A stretch of DNA of 10,913 bases from assembly GCA_030636245.1 (NCBI GenBank), contig DAOVXI010000037.1:1-10913 (forward strand), read 5' to 3'. Positions 1-6,535 of this stretch are shown one piece after another. The stretch comes from Deltaproteobacteria bacterium. Lineage in GTDB: Bacteria; Desulfobacterota; GWC2-55-46; DRQE01. Every line of letters starts with the position of its first letter. The stretch's first letter is position 1. The notes below the pieces were generated by a model. The model saw only the letters and a program-made list of their open reading frames with translations. It was not told where the DNA came from and ran no database searches. The translations under genes and the position numbers were made by a program.

Positions 1-18
1 GAAAGAGGTCATAAAGGA

Positions 19-1011
19 ATGTTAAAATTTCTGGCTATGAATGAAAAACCCTCCAAATCCCATATTACCTCAGGAAGTGTCACTGTTTTCCTCTTTTGCG
101 TCTTTGCCATTCTCTTTGCCGTTGGGTGCTCCAAGGGTATTGACCAGGCAAAACAAGAGTCTGACAGAAGGAAGACACTTGTTGTCGTCGGCGCTATGAC
201 CATAACAGTGGGCGACTTTGAGGATGCCTTACACAGGCTCATCCCCGAAGGTCAGGAAGAGCTCACCGTCGAGGAGGTCCGGGAACTTAAGAAAAGCCTC
301 ATCTTCCAGATGATAGAGGAAGAACTTATAGTTCAGGAGGCACACAGACGCGGACTCAAGATCGGTGAGGACGAGCTCGCCGGAGAACTTAAAGCCATAG
401 AGGATGAGTATACGGGCGAGACTTTTAATGATGTTATCAAGAGCAGGTACGGCGCGCTTGAAAAATGGAAGGACGAGATAAAGAGAAAACTTATAATAAG
501 AAAGCTGGTAGACAACATCATGGAGACCGAGGTCGAGGTGAACAGCAAGGAAGCCAGGGCCTACTACAATGAGAACAAGGTCGATTACGAGATGCCCGAG
601 AAGGTCAGGGCCAGGATGATAGTTGTTGAAACAGAAGAAGAGGCCAACAAACTCAAAGCAGAGCTCACAAGGAATAATTTTGCGGAGCTTGCCATTAAGC
701 ACTCGATCGGCCACGAGGCGAGCAAGGGCGGAGATCTCGGCTTTTTTGCCAAAGGAGATATGCCGCTGGAGTTTGAGGAAATGGTCTTTAACTTAAAGAC
801 CGGGGCCATATCTGATATACTAAAAACCCCTTACGGTTACCACATATTCAAACTGGAGGGGAAAAAGCAGGAAAGAAAGCTGAGCTACTCTGCCGCAAAA
901 GCCAGCATCATGGAAAAACTAAAAAGAGAAAAAGCCGACAAGCTCTTCACCGAGATAATGGCAAACCTTAAGCAAACAACAAGGATAGATATATATGAAG
1001 AGCTTTTATAA
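19..1011 (+). CDS. Parvulin-type (PpiC/SurA-like) peptidyl-prolyl isomerase lipoprotein
   Basis: Predicted periplasm-facing lipoprotein that helps fold exported proteins. A basic N-terminus and a hydrophobic stretch (about residues 20-36) end in a lipobox-like Ala-Val-Gly-Cys with the lipidated Cys at 37; Ser follows, so outer-membrane sorting is likely. Residues about 45-190 are helical and charged, like the SurA N-terminal chaperone domain. Residues about 192-281 form a parvulin (rotamase) domain, with the conserved Gly-Gly-Asp-Leu-Gly-Phe at 237-242 and Gly-Tyr-His at 273-275. The first parvulin histidine, usually in an Ala-x-His-Ile-Leu strand, is Met here (Arg-Ala-Arg-Met-Ile), so isomerase activity is doubtful. 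Start: ATG 19 has a GAGG about ten bases upstream, but the frame is open to the window edge, so the true start could lie earlier; ATG 37 is also possible. Another frame ends at TAA 12-14, which may be the last codon of an upstream gene. The 3' end overlaps the next gene by 17 bases, implying translational coupling. Confidence 0.88.
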   Translation: MLKFLAMNEKPSKSHITSGSVTVFLFCVFAILFAVGCSKGIDQAKQESDRRKTLVVVGAMTITVGDFEDALHRLIPEGQEELTVEEVRELKKSLIFQMIEEELIVQEAHRRGLKIGEDELAGELKAIEDEYTGETFNDVIKSRYGALEKWKDEIKRKLIIRKLVDNIMETEVEVNSKEARAYYNENKVDYEMPEKVRARMIVVETEEEANKLKAELTRNNFAELAIKHSIGHEASKGGDLGFFAKGDMPLEFEEMVFNLKTGAISDILKTPYGYHIFKLEGKKQERKLSYSAAKASIMEKLKREKADKLFTEIMANLKQTTRIDIYEELL

Positions 1012-1945
1012 ATACACATTAACGTTCGGGCTGTTTATCTTTACTGTCCTAAGCAGCGTTTCCAACGTACCGGCCGCAACGGATAAGATCGTTGCCGTTA
1101 TAAACGAAGACATAATAACACTCTCGGAGCTTGACGCCGCCGTGAATATCGCGGTCCAGGGCCTCAAGGAAGGTTCGAGCAAAGAGCTCGACACCGCTGA
1201 GGTGAGGAGCAAGGTGCTCGACAGCCTCATAGAAAAATCTCTCATGGAGCAGGGCGCGGAAAAAGCCGGCATAAAAGTAAGTGAAAGAGAGATTGATAAC
1301 GCCATAAATGATATCCTCGAAGATAATAAAATCGACTTGGAAAAACTCAAGGTCGAATTGATAGCCAACGGCCTCACGCTTATCCAATACAGAGAGCGCC
1401 TTCACCAGGAGATACTTCAAAACAAGTTTATTGAGATCGTGCTGCGTGCCAAGTTGTCGATACATCCGCTTACTGTAAAGGAATACTACGAACGGCATAA
1501 AGATGAGTACCAATCGAGTGCAGCTCTTAGCATAGCCCTGATACTTCTTTCATCAGATGACGAAACATTACTTAAGAAAAAAATATCCGCGGTGGAAGAA
1601 GGCTTTAAGGACGGCGTAAGCTTTGAGGAGCTTGCGGGCGACTACTCTGACGGACCGAAAGCAGAGGAGGGAGGGCGGCTTGGATTGGTAACGATAACCG
1701 ACCTCGACCCCAAACTGCAGAAGGCGCTTAGCGCTTTGAAGATCGGTGAGACGAGCAAAGCCATACGTCTCTCGAACAGCACGGCATATGTAAAGCTTAT
1801 AGACAAGAGTGCGCCGGGACCCATGCCGCTTGAGGAGGCAAAGCCGCGCATAATGAACGCCATATACTCACAGACAATGAACAGCCTGTATGATGACTGG
1901 CTCTACAAGGCCAGCAAAAACTCGTACATCGAGATAAGGCTGTAA
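995..1945 (+). CDS. SurA-like periplasmic chaperone with degenerate parvulin domain
   Basis: Predicted secreted chaperone for outer-membrane protein assembly. A cleavable signal peptide is visible: Lys at 2 and 6, a hydrophobic core at about 8-22, and likely cleavage after Ala27 (Val-Pro-Ala). The mature start, Asp-Lys-Ile-Val-Ala-Val-Ile-Asn with Ser-Glu-Leu-Asp soon after, is the classic SurA N-terminal motif. A parvulin-like domain follows at about 178-272, with Gly-Gly-Arg-Leu-Gly at 226-230, and a C-terminal helix resembles the segment that completes the SurA core. At 316 residues it is shorter than E. coli SurA (428), consistent with one parvulin domain instead of two. Both catalytic-type histidines are missing: the first strand reads Ser-Ile-Ala-Leu-Ile, and the usual Gly-Tyr-His-Ile is Thr-Ala-Tyr-Val. 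It is therefore probably a holdase rather than an isomerase. An AAGGA lies nine bases before the ATG, inside the upstream gene. I leave the symbol blank because single-parvulin SurA relatives are not strict orthologues. Confidence 0.88.
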   Translation: MKSFYKYTLTFGLFIFTVLSSVSNVPAATDKIVAVINEDIITLSELDAAVNIAVQGLKEGSSKELDTAEVRSKVLDSLIEKSLMEQGAEKAGIKVSEREIDNAINDILEDNKIDLEKLKVELIANGLTLIQYRERLHQEILQNKFIEIVLRAKLSIHPLTVKEYYERHKDEYQSSAALSIALILLSSDDETLLKKKISAVEEGFKDGVSFEELAGDYSDGPKAEEGGRLGLVTITDLDPKLQKALSALKIGETSKAIRLSNSTAYVKLIDKSAPGPMPLEEAKPRIMNAIYSQTMNSLYDDWLYKASKNSYIEIRL

Positions 1946-1984
1946 ACTTAACCCTTTCGTCTGCTAACACCACAGTACCCGACA

Positions 1985-3019
1985 ATGAATAAACCGGTAA
2001 TAGCTATAACCATGGGCGACCCAGCGGGGGTAGGCCCGGAGCTTTCACTAAAGGCTGCAACAAGCTTGAGAGTAAAAAGAGTCGCGCGTCCGCTTATAAT
2101 CGGCGACAATGGTGTGCTTACGCGAGTTGCAAAAAAACTGAAGATAAAGATGCCGCCTCAAAGCTCAATTATCTCTCTAAGCCACCTGAAGGCCACGGAG
2201 TTTAAGGCCGCCCACCCGAGCGTCAAGTCATCAAGAGCAGCTATCTCATACATTGAAGAGGCCGTAAGGCTCGCCCAAAGCGGAGCAGCCGATGGAATAG
2301 TAACCTCACCCATAAACAAGGACGCACTCAGGCATGCGGGCTTCAAGTACCCGGGACACACAGAGTTCCTCGCTCACCTCACAAAAACAAAAGACTTTGT
2401 CATGATGCTCGGTGGCGACTCACTTAAGGTAACGCTCGTAACCATACACGAGCCGATAAAAAAAGTTCCCGAGTTGCTTACAAAGGAGAGCATACTTAAG
2501 GTCATAAAGATAACCGATGCTTCATTCAAAAAATTCTATAAGATAAAAAAACCGAGGATAGCCGTCTGCGGCCTCAACCCCCACGCCGGCGAACCTCACG
2601 GAGGCAAACCCCACGGAGGCAAACCCCACGGAGGTAAACCCCACGGAGGTAAGTCCCGCCATAACAAAAGAACCGAAGAGGAGCGCTTTATAGCGCCGGC
2701 CATAAAGGTTGCTAATAAACTCGGTATAAATGCAAGCGGCCCCTATCCGCCGGACACGCTCTTTTATCAGGCCGTCACGAACAAAGACTTCGACTGCGTT
2801 GTCTGCATGTACCACGACCAGGGACTCATCCCCCTGAAGCTGCTTCACTTTGAGGACGGAGTGAACACAACACTCGGACTTCCGATAATAAGAACAAGCC
2901 CCGATCACGGCACAGCGTATGACATAGCATGGAAAGGCAAAGCAAGCGCAAAGAGCATGATAGCGGCGATAAAAGAAGCCGCGTCAATGACGGGGGCAGG
3001 AAGAAAACACAATGGATAA
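1985..3019 (+). CDS. pdxA: 4-hydroxythreonine-4-phosphate dehydrogenase PdxA with a Pro-His-Gly-Gly-Lys repeat insert
   Basis: Cytoplasmic, metal-dependent NAD(P) enzyme of the DXP-dependent pyridoxal phosphate pathway. It oxidises 4-phosphohydroxy-L-threonine, and the decarboxylated product is used by PdxJ. The N-terminus Thr-Met-Gly-Asp-Pro-Ala-Gly-Val-Gly-Pro-Glu is diagnostic. The three metal-ligand histidines are present at His155 (Val-Thr-Ile-His), His200 (Asn-Pro-His-Ala-Gly-Glu) and His277 (Met-Tyr-His-Asp-Gln-Gly), matching His166, His211 and His266 of E. coli PdxA. The first two are 45 residues apart in both proteins, but the second pair is 77 apart here against 55 in E. coli, so about 22 residues are inserted after His200. 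Most of that is four tandem Pro-His-Gly-Gly-Lys units at residues 204-223. The reading frame and all downstream motifs are intact, including the Pro-Asp-His-Gly-Thr-Ala-Tyr-Asp segment near the C-terminus. The start is fixed by family alignment; no good ribosome-binding site precedes it in the 39-base gap. The end overlaps uvrA by 8 bases. Confidence 0.96.
   Translation: MNKPVIAITMGDPAGVGPELSLKAATSLRVKRVARPLIIGDNGVLTRVAKKLKIKMPPQSSIISLSHLKATEFKAAHPSVKSSRAAISYIEEAVRLAQSGAADGIVTSPINKDALRHAGFKYPGHTEFLAHLTKTKDFVMMLGGDSLKVTLVTIHEPIKKVPELLTKESILKVIKITDASFKKFYKIKKPRIAVCGLNPHAGEPHGGKPHGGKPHGGKPHGGKSRHNKRTEEERFIAPAIKVANKLGINASGPYPPDTLFYQAVTNKDFDCVVCMYHDQGLIPLKLLHFEDGVNTTLGLPIIRTSPDHGTAYDIAWKGKASAKSMIAAIKEAASMTGAGRKHNG
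2594..2653 (+). repeat. Four tandem 15-base units inside pdxA (Pro-His-Gly-Gly-Lys x4)
   Basis: Four head-to-tail 15-base units begin at 2594, 2609, 2624 and 2639. All share the codon core CAC-GGA-GGY-AAR. They differ only at third positions: the first Pro codon is CCT against CCC in the rest, Gly is GGC in units 1-2 and GGT in units 3-4, and Lys is AAG in the last. The 15 bases just before (2579-2593) encode the conserved Pro-His-Ala-Gly-Glu and match the unit at most positions, so the array looks derived from this catalytic motif by in-frame duplication. Near-identity at synonymous sites suggests recent origin or ongoing slippage. Confidence 0.95.
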
Positions 3020-5879
3020 GATAATCATTAAAGGCGCACGGGTACATAACCTCAAGGGCTTTGACCTTGAGATACCGCGTGACAGACTTGTTGTGATAAC
3101 AGGCGTCTCCGGCTCGGGCAAAAGCTCGCTCGCTTTCGACACGATATACGCGGAAGGTCAGCGCCGATATGTTGAGAGCCTATCCACATACGCGCGCCAG
3201 TTCCTTGAGCAGATGGACAAGCCCGACGTTGAGAGTATCGAGGGACTTTCCCCGGCCATAGCGATCGAGCAAAAAACAACAAGTAAGAACCCTCGCTCTA
3301 CCGTGGGAACGGTAACAGAGATATACGATTACCTGCGCCTCCTTTACTCGCGCGTCGGCACTCCCCACTGCTATAAATGCGATAAGCCCATAACCAATCA
3401 AAGCATCCAGCAGATGATAGATAAAGCAATAGAGATTGCCAGCGGCAAAAAGGTAATGGTGCTCTCCCCCATTGTGCGCGGGCGAAAAGGCGAGTACAGA
3501 AAGGAGCTTTCAAAGCTCCTGGCTCAGGGATACACACGCGCGAAGATAGATGGAGAACTTTTGGAGCTTGACCAGGATATCGCGCTTGATAAAAGAAAAA
3601 AACATGACATAGAGGTGGTGATAGACCGCCTTACCATAAAGGAAGACAACACGGGAAGACTTGCCGAAAGCTTTGAGGCGGCAACGGCCCTCTCCGGAGG
3701 ACTCGTGAGGCTTGAACCTATCGAGACAAAGAAAAAGAAAGCGAGCGCAAAAACTAAGAAAAAAGATGACTCAGGTGAGATGTTCTTTAACGAAAAACTT
3801 TCCTGCGTAAAGTGCTCCATAAGTTATCCGGAGCTGACCCCGGCGATGTTCTCCTTCAACAGCCCACAGGGAGCCTGCGTTGAGTGTAACGGCATAGGGG
3901 AAAAATACTACTTCGACCCTGAGCTTATCGTACCTGACAAGAACCTCTCTCTCATGGACGGCGCCGTACTCGCATGGACAAAGAAAGGCTCTACCAGAAT
4001 ATCAGACTGGTTCGATCAGATATTGAGCTCTCTCACCTCCCACTATGGCTTTGACCCGGCAATGCCTTATAAGAAATTGCCAAAGAAGATCCAGGAAGTT
4101 CTCATCAAAGGCTCGGGTGAGGAAGAGATAAGTTTTGAGTACAAGAAAAAGAAGAACACCTACACCTTCCACCAACCCTTTGAAGGGGTCTTGCCGAACC
4201 TTGAGCGTCGTTACCATGAAACAGAGAGCGAGGACGTGCGTGCTGACCTTGAGAAGTACATGAACTCACAGCCCTGCCCTGTTTGCTTTGGTGCGCGCCT
4301 CAAGAAAGAGCCGCTATGCGTAAAGGTAGACGGCAAGAACATATTCGATATAGTGGAGATGCCGATCAAAAAAGCTCAGCCCTTTTTCGCTGAGATCACT
4401 TTAGACGAGGAGAAACAAGAGATAGCGAAAAAGATCCTGAAAGAGATAACCGAGCGGCTTGGCTTCCTGAATAAAGTGGGGCTCAGCTACCTCACCCTGT
4501 CTCGCGCGGCCTCGACACTCTCCGGAGGAGAAGGTCAAAGGATCCGGCTTGCCACCCAGATAGGCTCAAGCCTCGTGGGCGTGCTCTATATCCTTGATGA
4601 ACCATCCATCGGACTTCATCAGCGTGACAACCAGCGTCTTCTGGATGCCTTGAAGAAACTCAGAGACATGGGCAACAGCGTCATTGTCGTTGAGCACGAT
4701 GAGGCCACCATTAACGATGCCGACCATGTCATAGACATGGGACCGGGTGCCGGCACCGAAGGCGGTCATGTCGTATCAATGGGAACACCCCTTGACATAA
4801 TACAGGACGACAACTCAATAACCGGCAAGTTCCTCTCGGGTAAACTCAGGATAGAGGTGCCTAAGAAAAGAAAGAAACCCACACGGAAAGCTCTTACACT
4901 CAAGGGGTGTACGGAGAACAACCTTAAAAACATCAGCGCAAGCTTCCCCATCGGGGTTATCACCTGCGTCACAGGTGTTTCAGGTTCGGGAAAATCAACG
5001 CTCGTAATCGACACGCTTTATAAGAACCTGACCTCGAAGCTCTACGGATCAAAGATAAGGGTCGGAAAATGCGCCTCCATAAAAGGCCTTGAACATCTTG
5101 ATAAGGTCATAGACATAGACCAATCCCCTATCGGAAGAACTCCGAGGAGCAACCCCGCGACATACACCGGTGTCTTTACGCCAATAAGAGAGCTCTTTTC
5201 TCAATTGCCTGAAGCAAAGCTCAGGGGCTACGGCCCCGGCCGTTTCAGCTTCAATGTCAAGGGCGGGCGCTGCGAGTCATGCAGGGGTGAAGGGGTCGTA
5301 AAGGTTGAGATGCATTTTCTGCCTGATGTTTACGTTCACTGCGAGCTTTGCGAGACCCACCGCTATAACCGTGAAACCCTGGAGGTAAGGTATAAAGGAA
5401 AGAACATCTCCGAGTGCCTGGACATGACGGTGGCCGAGGCATTTGAGTTTTTCAAGAACGTTCCTACTATAAGCGAAAAGCTGTCGACCCTTAACGAAGT
5501 CGGGCTGGGCTACATTCAGCTCGGGCAAAGCGCGACCACGCTCTCCGGAGGTGAGGCGCAGAGGATAAAGCTCGCGCGAGAGCTCTCAAAGAGAGCGACA
5601 GGCAAAACACTCTACATCCTTGATGAGCCGACAACAGGGCTTCACTTCATGGACATTGAAAAACTTCTAAACGTACTTAAGCGCCTCTCCGAGGCGGGCA
5701 ACACCATCATCATAATAGAGCATAACCTTGATGTTATAAAAACAGCCGACCATGTAATAGATCTGGGGCCTGAGGGTGGAGAGATGGGCGGAGAAGTGAT
5801 CGCGCTCGGCACGCCTGAAAAAATAGCGTCAAGTAAAGGTTCTTTTACGGGGAAGTTCTTAAGGGAGGTTCTTGATTAG
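3012..5879 (+). CDS. uvrA: UvrABC excinuclease subunit A
   Basis: Damage-recognition ATPase of nucleotide excision repair; the UvrA dimer scans DNA with UvrB and hands over lesions. All class hallmarks are visible: a first Walker A at residues 31-38 (Gly-Val-Ser-Gly-Ser-Gly-Lys-Ser), a zinc module at Cys265/Cys268/Cys289/Cys292, a first ABC signature Leu-Ser-Gly-Gly-Glu-Gly-Gln at 503-509 followed by Ile-Leu-Asp-Glu-Pro-Ser, a second Walker A at 655-662, a second zinc module at Cys754/Cys757/Cys777/Cys780, and a second signature at 844-848 followed by Ile-Leu-Asp-Glu-Pro-Thr. At 955 residues it is close to the 940 of E. coli UvrA. A lysine-rich patch at about 240-251 precedes the first zinc module and probably accounts for part of the extra length. 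After the last zinc cysteine the usual Gly-Lys-Arg-Tyr-Asn reads Thr-His-Arg-Tyr-Asn. The start ATG overlaps the pdxA stop region by 8 bases, with AGGA about ten bases upstream. I see no LexA-type box, so expression probably follows the operon promoter upstream of the window. Confidence 0.98.
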   Translation: MDKIIIKGARVHNLKGFDLEIPRDRLVVITGVSGSGKSSLAFDTIYAEGQRRYVESLSTYARQFLEQMDKPDVESIEGLSPAIAIEQKTTSKNPRSTVGTVTEIYDYLRLLYSRVGTPHCYKCDKPITNQSIQQMIDKAIEIASGKKVMVLSPIVRGRKGEYRKELSKLLAQGYTRAKIDGELLELDQDIALDKRKKHDIEVVIDRLTIKEDNTGRLAESFEAATALSGGLVRLEPIETKKKKASAKTKKKDDSGEMFFNEKLSCVKCSISYPELTPAMFSFNSPQGACVECNGIGEKYYFDPELIVPDKNLSLMDGAVLAWTKKGSTRISDWFDQILSSLTSHYGFDPAMPYKKLPKKIQEVLIKGSGEEEISFEYKKKKNTYTFHQPFEGVLPNLERRYHETESEDVRADLEKYMNSQPCPVCFGARLKKEPLCVKVDGKNIFDIVEMPIKKAQPFFAEITLDEEKQEIAKKILKEITERLGFLNKVGLSYLTLSRAASTLSGGEGQRIRLATQIGSSLVGVLYILDEPSIGLHQRDNQRLLDALKKLRDMGNSVIVVEHDEATINDADHVIDMGPGAGTEGGHVVSMGTPLDIIQDDNSITGKFLSGKLRIEVPKKRKKPTRKALTLKGCTENNLKNISASFPIGVITCVTGVSGSGKSTLVIDTLYKNLTSKLYGSKIRVGKCASIKGLEHLDKVIDIDQSPIGRTPRSNPATYTGVFTPIRELFSQLPEAKLRGYGPGRFSFNVKGGRCESCRGEGVVKVEMHFLPDVYVHCELCETHRYNRETLEVRYKGKNISECLDMTVAEAFEFFKNVPTISEKLSTLNEVGLGYIQLGQSATTLSGGEAQRIKLARELSKRATGKTLYILDEPTTGLHFMDIEKLLNVLKRLSEAGNTIIIIEHNLDVIKTADHVIDLGPEGGEMGGEVIALGTPEKIASSKGSFTGKFLREVLD

Positions 5880-5885
5880 ATAGAG

Positions 5886-6509
5886 CTACATCTCTTCGTA
5901 AACTTTTTTCGCGTCTGAAAGAAAAGTATCCTTATGCTTTACATGGATCACCTTCTTACCCCTGTCATTGGTTTTCATCTCCACAAGCCTGAACTGCTCA
6001 AGTTTTTCAAAGGCCTCTTCCACCTTCGAGGTATCCAAACGAAGCGCCTCGCAAAGCGCCTTAAGTATATTAAAGTACTCAAGCTCTTCGCATGAATGCA
6101 TTACGAAAAGGTTCAGCACCTCGGCCGCGGCCAGGAAGGGATCCGGCGATTTTGAGACCTTACCTGTCGTATCCTTAAGTCTTTCCAGCGCGGAGTTCAA
6201 TATGGACTTGATAACAGAGTCCGTACCGTCAAGCACCTCCATGAAGCTGCTTTTTGTTATCTCAACAATATCGCTTGGAACGATCACCGTGGCGGTGGCA
6301 CTCCTTCTTTGCTCTTTCAAGAGAAGGGCCATCTCTCCGAAGACCGCAGGAGGGTTAAGCACGGCAAGCATAACCTTCTTGCCCATGTTCTCAATGCTGA
6401 TCTCAACACGCCCCTTTTGGAGCGAGTAGGCGGAACTCCCCATATCACCTGTTTTAAAGAGGATATCGCCCTGATTAAATCTCTTTACCGGAAATCTACT
6501 CTCATCCAT
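5886..6509 (-). CDS. Cyclic nucleotide-binding domain protein, Crp-like N-terminal half
   Basis: Predicted cytoplasmic ligand sensor, possibly a transcription regulator. Residues about 8-115 form a Crp-type beta-barrel: Gly14-Asp15-Ile-Leu-Phe opens the fold and Gly33-Arg-Val-Glu-Ile follows. The phosphate-binding cassette has Phe57-Gly58-Glu59-Met-Ala-Leu and Arg69-Ser70-Ala-Thr. The Glu and Arg-Ser match the residues that hold the cyclic phosphate in E. coli CRP, so cAMP or another cyclic nucleotide could bind. The C-terminal part (about 120-207) is helical, then has a strand-turn-strand (Val-Glu-Met-Lys ... Lys-Val-Ile-His-Val) that could be a winged helix, but it is not an obvious Crp/Fnr DNA-binding helix-turn-helix. 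DNA binding is therefore unproven. The ATG is preceded by AAAGGA with a five-base spacer, a strong site. It lies 26 bases downstream of glyS on the same strand, so co-transcription is likely. Its stop is six bases from the convergent uvrA stop. Confidence 0.85.
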   Translation of the reverse strand: MDESRFPVKRFNQGDILFKTGDMGSSAYSLQKGRVEISIENMGKKVMLAVLNPPAVFGEMALLLKEQRRSATATVIVPSDIVEITKSSFMEVLDGTDSVIKSILNSALERLKDTTGKVSKSPDPFLAAAEVLNLFVMHSCEELEYFNILKALCEALRLDTSKVEEAFEKLEQFRLVEMKTNDRGKKVIHVKHKDTFLSDAKKVYEEM

Positions 6510-6535
6510 GAGTGTCCTTTAATCTCTATTGTGAC

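Noticed and set aside
229..714. Minus-strand open frame of 161 codons opposite the first chaperone gene
   Set aside because: The plus strand encodes a recognisable SurA/parvulin protein across the same bases; the antisense product shows no family features.
2522..2908. Minus-strand open frame of 128 codons with a Gly-Phe-Ala/Thr-Ser-Val repeat opposite pdxA
   Set aside because: The repeat is simply the reverse reading of the 15-base pdxA array; there is no ribosome-binding site or independent sign of coding.
3690..3701. A third Leu-Ser-Gly-Gly in UvrA (residues 227-230) resembling an ABC signature
   Set aside because: It lies in the insertion region before the first zinc module, without the following Glu-x-Gln or a nearby Walker B; the two true signatures are at 503 and 844.
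5968..6429. Plus-strand open frame of 153 codons opposite the sensor gene
   Set aside because: Serine-rich translation typical of a shadow frame, while the minus strand has a clear cyclic-nucleotide-binding domain and a good ribosome-binding site.
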